Origin: Azadirachta indica
Taxonomy: Eukaryota > Streptophyta > Magnoliopsida > Sapindales > Meliaceae
Length of the DNA: 64,000 nt
Direction: 5' to 3'
NCBI GenBank assembly: GCA_022749755.1
Contig: CM040445.1
Coordinates: 16,265,182-16,329,181, forward strand
The notes under the pieces were generated by a model. It had not been told where the DNA came from. It was given only the letters and a program-made list of their open reading frames with translations, and ran no database searches. This document shows positions 12,256-24,008 of the stretch, in pieces (position 1 is the first letter of the stretch; every line of letters starts with the position of its first letter). Made by a program: the position numbers and the translations under genes.

Positions 12256-12961
12256 TGATATTTGCAACGAAATGAGAAAATGAGTGTTATGCTTGAAATT
12301 AATAGATGTTATAAGAAAATCTGTATTATTTTATTATATTTCAAATAGAGTAAATAAAAAAAAATTATAAGAATATTGAAGAGGTGAAAATAGTATCAGT
12401 CTAAAATAGAAGTAAAGGAATAAGTTATTTTAACTAAAAATGAGTGTTTATTAAATATTTTATGTATTATATTTTAAAAGTATAGTAAAAACACAATAAT
12501 TACAAATAAGACCCTAATTACTTGTTAAAAATTAATGGGAGAGGGAAAACATGCATCCTCACCTACATTACAAATGATTATGGGGGTGTATATGTGTTAG
12601 AAGAAAGTGGTTTTAAAGTAAGCAAGCACAAATTTACGCATCAAACAAGCACACATGTTTGTTGGTTAGGGTAAGGTGTGAGAGCATATATTTTCACGGT
12701 GCTTTCTCTTGGGATGTCTTTACAACAACATCATCACCATGCATGCTAGAATAATAGTATCATATCATAATTAGTGTAGTCTGGTTGGATATATCCAAAA
12801 GAGAATGAAAATGACATGATACATTGGTTAAAAATTATTTTAAAATTATAATTAGGTTCGGTAAAGTCAAATTTGGGTCGAGTTTTTGAATTTATTAAAA
12901 ATTTGGTCTCAATTTGGATAAATTTCATTTAAATTCAGTCCTGTTTGAGTCTAGACTTGAC
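11566..12961. repeat. Tandem duplication, first copy (about 1.4 kb)
   Basis: This 1396-bp stretch is repeated immediately downstream at 12962-15247. Both copies start with a GTTGTTTGATAATA-like sequence and end with an AATTAGGTTCGGTAAA...GATTTGATGTTG-like tail. The copies align along their length with scattered changes. No protein-coding frame is conserved between them. The GC-richer block at about 12535-12800 is the best conserved part. Confidence 0.8.
12222..12253. repeat. (GA)n microsatellite
   Basis: An uninterrupted GA run of about 15 units in the first copy of the tandem duplication. At the matching place in the second copy (near 14495-14510) there is only an A run followed by GGAGAGAGA, so the expansion came after the duplication or was lost in copy two. 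Confidence 0.85.
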
Positions 12962-15247
12962 GTTGTTTGATAATACCACTAAAAAAATTGTAAGAAGAAA
13001 TTAACTCAAAATTAAGGGGTCATTAGCAATTTTATTTTTCATTTTTTAAATTATTTTTAATATTACATATCATATATACAATTTACCAATATTAAATTAG
13101 AAACTATCAAGAGTCGCCAAATGTGAGGAATCGAATCATTTCACTTATAGAAATAGAGATAACCACTTATCACTAAATAAATGAGACAAGTTAAAATTTA
13201 AAAATATCTAAATTTAGATTTTACAAAGGTAGACATTTCAAACTATAAACCAAAAAAAAAAAATTAACAATTAATGAAATAATTGTAATGATAGAGGCGC
13301 AACTAGTTATAATTTATGTTAAATACTCTTTACACCTTATTATAGGTATAATTCATTAGTAGTTCTACTAATTTTAAACTTTTACTTACCTGAAACTTAT
13401 TTTTCTTTTTCAAATTCTAAGTTAAATAAATAAATAAATATTTTATTTTTCAACAAATTTAAAAGAGTTTTAAATTAAAAAAAATAATTATAAAAAAATA
13501 GGATATTGTACTTTACCCCCTTAAGTATTGAGAAAAAAGTAATTTACCCCTTTAAATTTTTAGTAAGTCAAGATATCCTTTACATTTTAAGAAAATATTA
13601 AGATACCCTCCTAATGCCACTATTTTTATTGTAAATTGATTATTTTATCTCCCAACTATTAAAAAACATATAAAATAACTATATGATACTTATTTTTATT
13701 TTATAATAACCAATATAATTTTATTCTAATATTAAATTTAAAGTAATAATAAAATTTTGATTCTTAATTATTTTTCTCCTTTCAAATATGCTCTCAAATT
13801 TTTTGACAATATTAATTATATATAGTTTGAAAATAGATGAGTTATTTTAAAATAATCTTATTTTTTAAAATAATGGAAATTAATTATTTTCATAAATATT
13901 CATATAATGCTAAAAATTATGAAAATGATAATAATCTTATTTTATTTTAAAAATATTAATTATTCTTATTTTAAAATTATAAAATATATATAATTTTTAA
14001 AATAAAACTATTTTAAATAAATGATGTATTTTAAAAAATTATATATAATTAATATATTCAAAAAATTTCATACCAAATTTAGGAGGAGAAAGATTTAATT
14101 AAAGGTTAAAATATTTTTAATACTTTTAAATTTAAATATTAGAATAAATTATATTGGTTATTACAAAATAAAAATAAGGATAATATAATTATTTTATACA
14201 TTTTTAGTAACTGAAGGGTAAAATAATCAATTTAAAATAAAGTTATTAGTGTCAGGGGAGGATCTTAACATTTTCATAAAAATTAGGGGGGCATCTGAAC
14301 TTACTAAGAATTCAGGGGAGTTTATTACTTTTCTCCCTAAACTTAGGGGAGTAAAGTATAATATCCTTAAAAAATAATTAATCATTAAAAAAATTTTCCA
14401 AGGTAATCTAGAATTGAGAGATAATTTTTTCTAATACTGATTAATTGCTACCTTGAAGAAAAAGAATTCAATTAATCATTTTTAGTTAAAAAAAAAAAAG
14501 CGGAGAGAGAACACTAAAATTTGCAAAGAAATGAGAAGATGAATTATATTCTTGAAATTAATAAGATGTTATAAGAAATTTTGTATTATTTTAATATATT
14601 TAATTTGTATTATTTTAATATATTTCAATAGAGTAAATAAAAAAGACACAAGAATATTGAAGAAGTGAAAATAGTATCAGTCTAAAATAAAAGTAAAAGA
14701 ATAAGCTATTTTAACTAAAAAAGAATGTTTAATAAATATTTTATGTAATATATTTTAAAAGTATAGTAAAAACACAGTCATTACCAAAAAGGCCCCAATT
14801 AGTTGTTAAAAATTAATGGGAGGGGGAAAACATGCATCCTCACCAACATTACAAAATGATTATGGAGGTGTAGATGTGTTAGAAGAAAGTGGTTTTAAAG
14901 TAAGCAAGCACAAATTTGCCCATCAAACAAGCACACATGTTTGTTGGTTGGGGTAAGGTGCGAGAGCATATATTTTCAAGGTGCTTTCTCTTGGGATGTC
15001 TTTAAAACAACATCATCACTGTGCATGCAAGAATAATAGTATCATATGATAATTAGTGGTAGTCTGATTGGATATATCAGAAAGAGAATGAAAATGACAA
15101 GACAAATTCATTAAAAACTGTTTTAAAATTATAATTAGGTTCGGTAAAAATTCAAATTTGGATCGAGTTTTCGAATTTATTAAAAAATAGGTCTTGATTC
15201 GGATAAATTTTATTTAAATTTAATTCCTTTTAGAGTTTGGATTTGAT
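12962..15247. repeat. Tandem duplication, second copy, interrupted by a MITE
   Basis: Second copy of the 1.4-kb unit. It is longer than the first because an 866-bp transposon (13501-14366) sits in it; without that insertion the copy is about 1.41 kb. The conserved block is at about 14813-15090. A GTTGTTTGA motif occurs at the start of both copies and again just after the second (15248-15256), which would fit unequal exchange at short homology. Confidence 0.8.
13501..14366. mobile_element. Mutator-type MITE, 866 bp, inside the second tandem copy
   Basis: The left end is GGATATTGTACTTTACCCCC and the right end, inverted, is GGATATTATACTTTACTCCC. The inverted repeats continue for about 60 bp through a shared GAGAAAAAAGTAAT-like stretch. 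The empty site is visible in the first tandem copy near 12090. The flanks repeat an AT-rich sequence close to TAAAAAATA, fitting a duplication of about 9 bp, though simple sequence makes its length uncertain. No coding capacity. Confidence 0.75.
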
Positions 15248-16113
15248 GTTGTTTGAACTGAACTTTCAATCAATTTGATCTAGATTTAGGTTTTATATAT
15301 GAGCTTTTAAAGTTCGAAATAACGTTGCGGAAAATTCAGTTCAAGCGAGCTTTATAAAAAGTTCAATCTGGACCCAAATAAATTTATTAAAATTTGAGTC
15401 AAATTTTATGTTTTTCTAATTGAGTCAAGATTGGACCTTGTCTGCACTCAAACCTATAAAACTCTATTAGTTTACAACTCGTATAACTCTGAATTTAACT
15501 TGAGCTTAAACCTAACCCGAAACAAACTTTAAAAATTAAAGTTCGGAGTCAATTCAAATTGTATTTAAGGTTGAATTTAACCCAATCTTAACTTCTAAAT
15601 TTTGTTGCAATCAGAAGTAGAATATTTTTATCAATTTTAGTCATATCTATTAAAAAAATAAAAGTATAATATTTTAAATATTAATAAAAAATAAGTAAAT
15701 TCAACACAAGCATCATAAAGTAGGTGAGGCTTAGCAGTGCTTGGTGTAGGCACTCATAGCATTTTATATGAATGGTCAGGTGTGTGTAATCATAGTGTCC
15801 AAAAGGCAATTTATCAAGTTGAATCCCAATGTCCACCAGTACAACCACCACCCATTTTATAATTATCCTTAATTGATTACAAAATACACACATCTATGTG
15901 TTTAATTAGAGTGCTAATTAAGCCAAGAAATGAAATTCCATCATGGTTAAAGTTGAATAATATGAGCATAAGAGAAATTATTATTATTATAAATTCATAT
16001 GATTTTTCCAAAGTAGAACTCTCACAAAACTAGGTCATACAAAATCCTTGGAATTGGAAAATCCCAACGAGAAGTTGTAGGTAGGAGGATTAATATATAA
16101 GGGTATTGCTTAT
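15248..16113. other. Intergenic DNA downstream of the pyrophosphatase gene
   Basis: The first 350 bases are a degenerate stretch with repeated TTCAAATT/GAGTC-type motifs, probably decayed transposon. The part next to the stop codon (about 15900-16113) likely contains the 3' UTR of the minus-strand gene. A 70-residue minus frame at 15681-15893 has no recognisable family and is probably chance. Confidence 0.4.
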
Positions 16114-16590
16114 TTAAGAATTAACTGGGTATTTTCTAGCATTCTTAACAATCTTAGCAAGTGCTGCTTGGCCAAGATCAAGCCCACAAACATCAGCAAG
16201 CTGAATAAGATAAAGCAGAACATCAGAGAGTTCATCTTCTAAATGTTCCTTATCATCACAACTCCAGTTTGGAAGTCCTCTTGCTACTTCCCCTTTCCAT
16301 TGGAATATCTCTGATAGCTCTCCCACCTCGCCCACCTGCATCCATATGTCATATATGTTATCATCCATCATTATAACAAAATAAATAAATCAACCAATCA
16401 ATCATATTCTTGCTGCTAGCTAAAGTTCTTATATACTTACTAATGCAAGAAGAAGATTTCTGGGACTGTGATATTGATCCCATCCTCTTACTTGAGCAAA
16501 CTCTGCAAGCCTATCTCTGAGTTCTTCAAGGGAAACATCCTTGTTGTTATTACCTTTCTTAACGTACTGACCATAATTTGGATTCTCCAT
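16114..16590 (-). CDS. dCTP pyrophosphatase 1-like MazG-fold NTP pyrophosphatase, two exons, 123 aa
   Basis: This family hydrolyses dCTP and modified cytosine nucleotides to the monophosphate plus pyrophosphate, cleansing the nucleotide pool. Exon 1 is 16441-16590 (50 codons, ends CATTA|GTAAGT) and exon 2 is 16114-16335 (TGCAG|GTGGGC), both in phase 0 across a 105-bp intron. The protein begins MENPNYGQYV. It carries the family signature RGWDQYHSPRNLLLALVGEV, followed by IFQWKGEVARG. The metal-binding pair of motifs is complete: E56-x-x-E59 and E85-x-x-D88, with 25 residues between. Compact all-helical enzyme with no targeting signal I would call; it lacks the longer tails of animal DCTPP1, as plant members usually do. 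An in-frame ATG within the intron (16371) is not the true start, because it would lose the first helix. Confidence 0.92.
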
Positions 16591-16657
16591 CTGCTCTGCT
16601 CTCTGTGTGTTTTATGGTTCAATTCCTTGCCTGGGCTCATCTCATGGATTTTCCAAG

Positions 16658-16666
16658 TTTAAATAG
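16658..16666 (-). promoter_or_regulatory. TATA-like element of the pyrophosphatase gene
   Basis: On the minus strand CTATTTAAA lies about 70 bases upstream of the start codon, followed by a pyrimidine/purine leader without other ATGs in a good context. The position suits a plant TATA box with a short 5' UTR. This is a positional call only. Confidence 0.45.
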
Positions 16667-16669
16667 AAT

Positions 16670-17628
16670 TCAGGGGAGAGGTGTGCAAGGGTTTTCTTCT
16701 GATAGTGGAGAAGCAATCGAGTGTTTTCTCAAAATAGAGTAATCATGTGAAGTATGGCAAAGATGTCTCCATCTCTCCATCTATGACATGATACCACTTA
16801 CTCCTACCTGAAAAATGGACAAAAAAAATATATATGGTGAATTTCACGAGTGTTCTACTCAAAGGACAATTATTCCTGTTTTCTTTCATGGGTCCTTTAC
16901 CGTTAAGGACAAATGAGCATCATTGATTATGCAGACTTTATCAGTCCCCGAAAATGCGATTCCAATCTGGACAATTTGCAACATGTTTCTCATCTGTTAT
17001 CGAATCTATGAGCTCAGGGTATGCATCAACAAGCATTCATATGCTTGTCTTGTTGTTACATTCAACCGATCATGCTTGGCAGAAGATCGTGTCTGGATTT
17101 TCTAGTCCATATCCAATATATAGTAGTAACTTTCAACTCTTTTGTTTTACATCCAAGAATTATAGAAATGCTTACAGCAGACACTTGAAAACTACCATAG
17201 CCCTCACAAAGCAATGATCTTATTTGTTAGAATGACAAATTTCATTGCAACTTGTCCTTCTGCCTGACCCAGAAAGGAGAAATATTCTCTGTTTTCCTGT
17301 CCTTAATAATTCATACAATAATTCCTGACCAGCTCAAAGTGTTTTAGTAGCTATCCTTCTGTTCGGTAACCCTGTTTATAGTCATATGACACTCGATGCA
17401 CATTCTCCTTACTGGATTTTCATTAAACATCAATTCAACACAAGTAACTTTTTTCTTTTGTATTTAATTGGTTTAAATAAATTGTTTGAGTGGGTCACTT
17501 ATCCACTACAATTCTCCTTACAAACTTTAGGAGGAAAGAAATTAAGCTAATTCTGTCTATACAGTTTAATGTTATATTTATCAGTAATATGCCACAAAGT
17601 ACTGGTTGAAACTCCATGAGAGCATCTT
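16670..17628. other. Intergenic region between two minus-strand genes
   Basis: Upstream of the pyrophosphatase gene and downstream of the zinc-finger gene, so it should hold the promoter of one and the 3' UTR of the other. Base composition is near that of the genes, not the AT-rich deserts. Two overlapping plus-strand frames (16923-17105 and 16954-17217) have no family I recognise. I cannot exclude a transcribed non-coding exon here. Confidence 0.4.
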
Positions 17629-18958
17629 CTATTTCCTCTCCTTCTGGTCAGGCTTTCCGGTGCAGCTACCCAAATTTTCCACCCTTCTTTTCTTCTGATT
17701 GACATGGAGTCGAAGGACATGAATTTTACCATCAAGGTGCAGCTTGAATGCATCTCCATTTGGGCACCAAAGATCACATAATTCGCACCACTTTTCCTGC
17801 TTTGCAATCTCTCCACTACTTTTACTACCATATCTTGCCCTTTGTAGTTCACCCTTATGCTTTTTACCATTTAAATGCATCTTGAACAAAGTATCGTCCA
17901 TGCACCAAACTTGACAAACTGGGCACCATTTTTGCTGCTTTGCAATCTCTCCACTATCTTTACTTCCACATCTTGCCTTCTGTAGCTCACCCTTATGCTT
18001 TTTACCATTTAAATGCATCTTGAACAAAATATCATCCATGCACCAAACCTTACACACCTGGCACCACCTTTGCTTGTTAGCTAATTTACCATCAAACTTC
18101 AACTCTTCTAGCTTAGCCTTGTGTTTACGGCCATCTATATGCTGCTTATAGTTGTAGGCACTAGAGCAAGGCACATTGCAGATTGTGCAAACTATGTTAT
18201 CTGTTTGATTTGCATGCACTGGATTACCATACAATGGCTGTGGCAGTTGAGATGATGGACATTCAGCACTGCTTGCTGTTGTTTGTCTTTGCATTCCAGA
18301 AAGCCTAGGATTTGGGCTTGAATCTGGACTCTGACTAGCACTCATACTGGTGCTTGAAGATTGCACCTGATACAAAATTAATGAAGTTTACAAGACTTGA
18401 AATTATAAATATATGTTTACATATATATGTGTATTTATACATATATATAGACACACACATTGTCAGGCACAATCAACATATCAGAAACATTAAAAGCAGG
18501 GGAAGAGTGTTTTCTAGTTATTGTGAAGGTAATAAAACAATACATCTGAAGCAAATTCAATTTTTATACGTCAAGAAAGCAAATTGGAAGCGTGTTATAC
18601 TATTAAATGAAATAATTTTGATACAAACTCTTTAAAAAAATTAAAATATAAATAACCAGCAAAAGTAAGTAAATGATTACTATGATACTGAAGAGCATAG
18701 TGATCAAAACTCAGTTTCAAGATCCCAAGTATCACAAAAGCAATTCTAAAAGTTAGTAAAACCATACAAACGAAAACCTTGTACCTAATATTAACAATCA
18801 TCCAAGTGCTTTATGTTTGCGACAACCATACTCACCTGCAATGGCACAAGTTCATCGCCAGGCTGTGACTGCAACAGGAAAACTTTCCTTCGATAAGCCA
18901 GCTCTCTTTGGATAGCAAGCTCCACATTCATCATACATCCACTCCTCCCATCACCCAT
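17629..18958 (-). CDS. Protein with four U1-type C2H2 zinc fingers, two coding exons, 286 aa
   Basis: Fingers of this kind (zf-met / U1-like) bind RNA, often double-stranded, or act in splicing complexes, so a nuclear RNA-binding role is likely but inferred. Exon 1 is 18836-18958 (41 codons, MGDGRSGCMMNVELAIQREL) ending CCATTGCAG|GTGAG. Exon 2 is 17629-18366 after TATCAG, joined in phase 0. A Ser/Pro-rich linker (42-98) precedes four fingers: C101/C104/H117/H123, C143/C146/H159/H165, C189/C192/H205/H211 and C235/C238/H251/H257. Each is C-x2-C-x12-H-x5-H. Fingers 2-4 repeat every 46 residues (138 bp) and fingers 2 and 3 are nearly identical. A likely non-coding first exon near 19325-19430 ends TTATGTGG|GTAAGC, giving an intron in the 5' UTR; that is inference. 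The exact Arabidopsis counterpart is not named. Confidence 0.88.
17796..18070 (-). repeat. 138-bp in-frame tandem repeat encoding zinc fingers
   Basis: Sequence around each finger repeats with a period of 138 bp (for example ACCCTTATGC at 17851 and again at 17989). The 46-residue unit covers one finger plus the linker HKGELQ-ARxGSKxSGEIAKQ. Two units are almost identical at the DNA level and a third, at the C-terminal finger, shares the linker and diverges in the finger. Confidence 0.85.
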
Positions 18959-20666
18959 TTCTCTTTCAGTAAGTTACTATGCAAATCTGTGTATTAGTTC
19001 CATTTTGATTAGGTACTTCGTATATAAGCAGCCATGAAAACCCGTGTGTCTAAGACAGCTTATGTGCAAAAAATTTATCTACGCAGGAGGAACTAGTACA
19101 GGAAGAATACATAATTAAGAAAATATAAGATGTAGAAAAAAATGTGTCTTTTCCACAGAAGTATAAATTGTTCATTAACAAAAATCATTGTAGTAACCAT
19201 GTAAAACCACAAGGAACATTTAGCTAACAGCTATGGAGTAGTAGCCATAATCGAACGAAAACTAGATATTACATTTGATTTGATTCCTTGAAAATGCAAA
19301 GAAAATTTGACAGAAAATAAAGCTTACCCACATAAGAATGGTAAATTCGTTTCTTAGGGTGGCTTCTGCCTTGGTTGTGAATTTGGGGCAAACCAGAAAT
19401 TGGGCCCTCCCACGACACATGCACGTTAATTTCTGGGACCGGCTGGGTTGGTTCGGTTTTCTCTAAAAATCGAATTTTTATTTTTTAAAACTAATACTTC
19501 TACTAATATTATAATTACAATTGTTACGAGAGTTTAAATACGGATAACTATGATCCACTCTAAATTTATCTATATAATAAAAAATCAAATCTTATATTTA
19601 ATAAAAAAATTTATACATAATAAAAAAATTTTTATACAAAAGAAGTTAAATACATACCCTTTAAATAACACATATAATATTATATTAAAATTTATATTTA
19701 ATAAAGAGTCTCATATATAATAAGATATTAAATCTCAGATTTAGCAAAACATCTTACATATAATAGAAAAAATTTTATAATATATTAAAACTCAAAAGTA
19801 TGTACTCTAAATAACACACATAATATAAAATAAAATATTATATTTGATAAAAAGTATCATATATAATAGGAATCTTTTTATAGAATGTATATTCTTTAAA
19901 AGAAAGTTAAATGTTCTAACCATTCAAACAACATGCTCCAACCATGCAAGTAAGATTTGATGCTAAATTGAAGTAAATTTGATTTATTAAAATTTAGAAT
20001 GGAAGTAAATCCAATTATTGTAAAACTAAATCAAACTAATTAAGTTCATTCTCATTCGGTTCAATTTCCGGTTTAAATTTTAGTGTGAGTTTAATATCAG
20101 TACTATAATCTTTTACTTTTATTTCAACAAATAATATTTATGTTAGGATTATTTCATTAATAAATATTTTTATTTTTGAATTAATATTTTATATAAATTT
20201 AATTTAAACGAATTTTTTATTCTATTAATTTTTTTTCTCTTTTTCAACCTCTTTCAAGTAATAACGCAATGAATAATTTTTGTTAATGGGAGTATTAACT
20301 TTCATTTCCAGGGAAAGAAAAAATCAGATTTTGTATCAATTCTATCATATGTTTGATGAAATTCCCCACAAAGAGAAAAATCACAGAAAAGGAAGAAAGA
20401 AAATGAATTTCTTATTATTGAATATAAAAAATGTTTGTGGTAACCAGATCTTACAAAGATAACAATTGAATGAGGGATTTGTACAGTTGGTTGAACAGAT
20501 TGCAGTGAGAAAGTAAAATTTATTTCTTGCTGAGTGTATAATTTGGAATGACGAATGCTAAATTATGTGTTGTGTACAAGAAGAATGAAGATTATTGCAG
20601 TGCAACAGCATTACTCTTATGTGTACAAGTATAATAATTGAAAATTTGAGTTTCTGAAACTTCAAT
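18959..20666. other. 5' region of the zinc-finger gene and intergenic DNA
   Basis: About 18959-19430 probably holds the 5' UTR, its intron and the promoter of the zinc-finger gene. From 19480 to 20280 the DNA is AT-rich with repeated short ATAATATTTATATTTAATAAA-type stretches and no gene. About 20450-20666 is the likely 3' UTR of the receptor kinase. Confidence 0.45.
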
Positions 20667-23600
20667 TCAGTAACAATGAGGAAGAATTTTAATGAGCATA
20701 GCTAGCACCTCTTTCATGTTTGGTCTCGCCTGTGGTGCCTCCGCTGTACACCTTACCCCTATCCGAAGCAACTCCGCCATCTCTTTAGCCCCATCGGCCA
20801 ACCCGGATCCCAAAACGGCAACTGGTATTATAGCTCTTCGTCCATTCACTCCCATAACTCTTCTTCCCCATTCAACCAGACACTCTTCCCCTCCATCAAT
20901 TGCCCTTCTCCCTGTTGCCAATTCCATTGCTAGTACTCCATAACTATACACATCCCCTTTTGTAGTTGCATGCCAAGTTTGCCCATACTCTGGTGCTACA
21001 TAACCAACTGTTCCTGCTACCATTGTGGTCACATGACTGTCTTCAGCACCAACCACTCTAGCTAGTCCGAAATCTGTAACTCTTGCCTTCCCATCTTTGT
21101 CTAGCAGTACATTGCTAGCCTTCACATCCCTATGTACAATTGCTGGGTAGCATTCGTGGTGTAGGAATACTAAAGCTCGTGCGACATCAATTGCTATGTC
21201 TAGACGGCTCCTCCATGTTAGTCTTGTTCGATCTGTTATTATGTCCTCCAAGCTCCCGCCTTTCATGTATTCGTAAACTAGTACTTTCTCTGAACCATGG
21301 AGGCACCATCCGTAAAGTGTAACAAGATTTGGGTGCGGCCAACCAAAGCTGTTGCTACTTAGTACCTCCATTTCAGCCCTGAACTCTCTTTCACCTTCGA
21401 TTCCTTCTCTTTGCAGCTTCTTTACTGCCACTTCTCTGCCATCAGGCAATACTCCTCGATACACTGTACCAAATCCTCCTTTCCCAATTATTCTTTCTTC
21501 TGAAAACTTGCCTGTAGCCTTCAAGATGTCACTGTATGTGAATGCTGTTTTGTCCAGACGGATGACCTTAACAGTATCTGATAACCATGGTGATGATCCT
21601 CCGGAGCTTGAAGCAAAATCATGTCGATATTTTATACCTTCCAAGAGATATGCTGGTTGTTCTGAAGGGCTTTTTACTAATATGCAGATCACAAGTGACA
21701 AAACTCCACAAACCAAGAAGGCCATTAGTAGAGCTAGAAATGCAAAAATTACTGCCAACTTAGTCTTCCTTGTTCTTCCATCAGATTTGGGATCTTTTGG
21801 CCCGTGAAGGGGGCCATCTTCAATAAATTCTGGAAGTTTAAGGTGTGGATCTCCAAGGTAAGATGTTTTTTCAAAGGTTGCTAACTGCCCAGTTGACGGA
21901 ACTACGCCAGAAATAAGTGGGTTGTATGATATGTTGAACTTGCTAAGTTCATTCAAGTTGTTCAAGCTATCTGGGAATGTGCCAGAGAAATTGTTGTAAG
22001 ACAAATCAAGATTCTGTAAGCATTTGATATTCCCAATTTCTGAGGGAATCCCGCCCGAGAACTTGTTTCGAGTGAGGTTTAGAACTACAAGTGGCAACTG
22101 ATCGATTTGTGAAGGCAGGTTCCCATGAAACTGATTAAAACCCAAATGCACCAAACTGAAATTCTGCATCTTACCAATATCTGAAGGGACCACACCAGAA
22201 AGCCAATTTCCACTAAGTTGAAGATAGCCTGAGATTTCCAATGAACGCACTGCCGAACCAGAGATACAGACCGGGAAAATGCCGTTCCCTTTAAGCAACC
22301 GATCCCATATGCTTCTGCAAGTTTTCCTTGAGAGGATTGAGTACACAAAACTGAATGGTGGGTAGTCTGCAGGAATCCATCTCCTCATTGCCAAGCACTC
22401 GCTAGATCCGGCAATTATCTTGTCATTGTTTTGTTGATTTGACTCGAATGTTGATCTGGCGTTTCTCCCAATATTCATTAATTCAAGTGGGATGTTTCCA
22501 GACAGCTGGTTGTTGGCAAAGTTGAGCCATAACAAGCTACTGCAATTCCCAACCTCACGCGGAATTTCACCACTAAGTGAATTGTTTGCAAGCATAAGCC
22601 ACAAGAGAGAGCTCAAGTTTCCAATGGAGGCGGGTATTGATCCAGTTAACCTGTTGAAGGAGAGATCAAGAGCTTGTAGATTAGTCAAGTTTCCATATTC
22701 CGAAGGTATAGAACCATTGAACTGATTATAGGATAGGACTAAGAACGTCAAGCTTAGCATTTCAGAGATGTCAACTGGTAATGGACCAGAGAAATTGTTG
22801 TAACTCAGGTCTAATCTAGAAATTTTAGGCAACTTCAAAATGCCTGAAGAATATATCCCGTCAGTGTAGGAATTTCCGTGCAATACAAGAGACTTCACCT
22901 GAGTGAACCTACCAAAAATCCTTTGTACTTCCCCACTAAAATTGTTCTTGCTCAAATCCAAAAAGTCCAACCTACTCAGGTTCAAAAGAGATTCCGGAAT
23001 CACTCTGGAAAAGTTGTTGCTTCCCAAGAACAAGGCCTCAAGATTTGAAATTGTACCTATCTCTGGTGGAATAGGCCCAGTAAAACGGTTACCCCACAGA
23101 TTCAAGATAACCAAATTCCTGCAATTCGAAATCTTTCCAGGAAAAGTACCGACGAAATCATTTTCTGACAAGTCGAAAATTTCCAGACTACAATTCTCTG
23201 TAAAAATGGAAGGCGAAATAACACCAGTGAGTTTGTTCTCAGAAACTGAAAACTCCACAAGGCCTGCCACTCCATTCCATATATTCCCGGTGAAATTGTT
23301 GGAGCTTAAGTCCAGATGCCGCAAATTTCGACACGCATCAAAACAAGTATCAATGCTTCCAGTAAGATTATTCTCAGAAAGATTAGCAACCACCAAATTG
23401 GCACAAATTGCAGGGAAGCTAAACTGAATTTCCCCACCAATCCTATTCAAAGACAAATCAAGAATCTCTAAATTTTTCAACCCACTTAATTTAAGCTCCC
23501 CCTCAAGAATATTATGTGAAAGATTAAGGTACTTAAGGTTGTGGCAACGGCTTAAATCATCTGGGATTGAGCCATAAAAGGTATTTCTAGAGAGATCGAG

Positions 23601-24002
23601 ATAAGCAAGTTCTGTTAAAGAAGAGAAGTTGTTGAAAACTTCACCAGAGGTGTTACTGTCGGAAAGATTGACACCACTGACTCTAGCTTTATCGGAAGAG
23701 CAACGAATCCCAGGCCAATCACAAGTGCTCAAGCTTTGATTCCATTCCGAGTAAGGACCTTTGTGTACACGATTGTTGTTTTCCAGGAATGATTTCAAAC
23801 TCAGTAGCACTTCTGTATCTGTTTCCAAAGAATCTCCGGCGACAAGTGTAGCTATAATAAACAATTAAGTTAATTTCTTCTATGAGGAAGCCATGCAAGA
23901 ACATAATTCAAAAGCAGAGAGATTTGGATTATCACCTGTAAGAAATATTAAACAAAATATGAACAAACCAAAACGCCATGAATCAGTTTCATCGTCTGAC
24001 AT
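20667..24002 (-). CDS. LRR receptor-like Ser/Thr kinase, NILR1/At1g74360 type, two exons, 1083 aa
   Basis: A plasma-membrane receptor of the LRR-X group, which includes BRI1, PSKR and NILR1 (immunity to nematodes in Arabidopsis). Exon 1 is 23936-24002 and exon 2 is 20667-23851; an 84-bp phase-1 intron (CTTACAG|GTGATA ... TTATAG|CTACA) lies inside the signal peptide. Starts MSDDETDSWRFGLF; in-frame ATGs at 24008 and further upstream are possible starts. Layout: signal peptide to about 28; LRR cap with C66/C73; LRRs about 78-483; an island with several Cys (about 482-563) interrupting the repeats; last LRRs 566-678; membrane segment about 720-748; kinase about 800-1080. Catalytic residues are complete: GKGGFG at 812-817, K833 in VAVKK, HRDVKASN at 929-936, DFG at 949-951 and APEY. 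It is an RD kinase, so probably active. The frame is intact and a full-length gene is likely. The ligand is unknown from sequence. Confidence 0.93.
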
Positions 24003-24008
24003 GATCAT

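Noticed and set aside
16954..17217. 87-residue plus-strand frame between two genes
   Set aside because: No domain, no splice partner and no family resemblance. A non-coding exon cannot be excluded, but a gene is not supported.
20692..23427. Several plus-strand frames (such as 21352-21807 and 22903-23427) and a minus frame at 22085-22348
   Set aside because: All overlap the intact receptor kinase in other frames; their Leu/Ser-rich text is the shadow of LRR codons.
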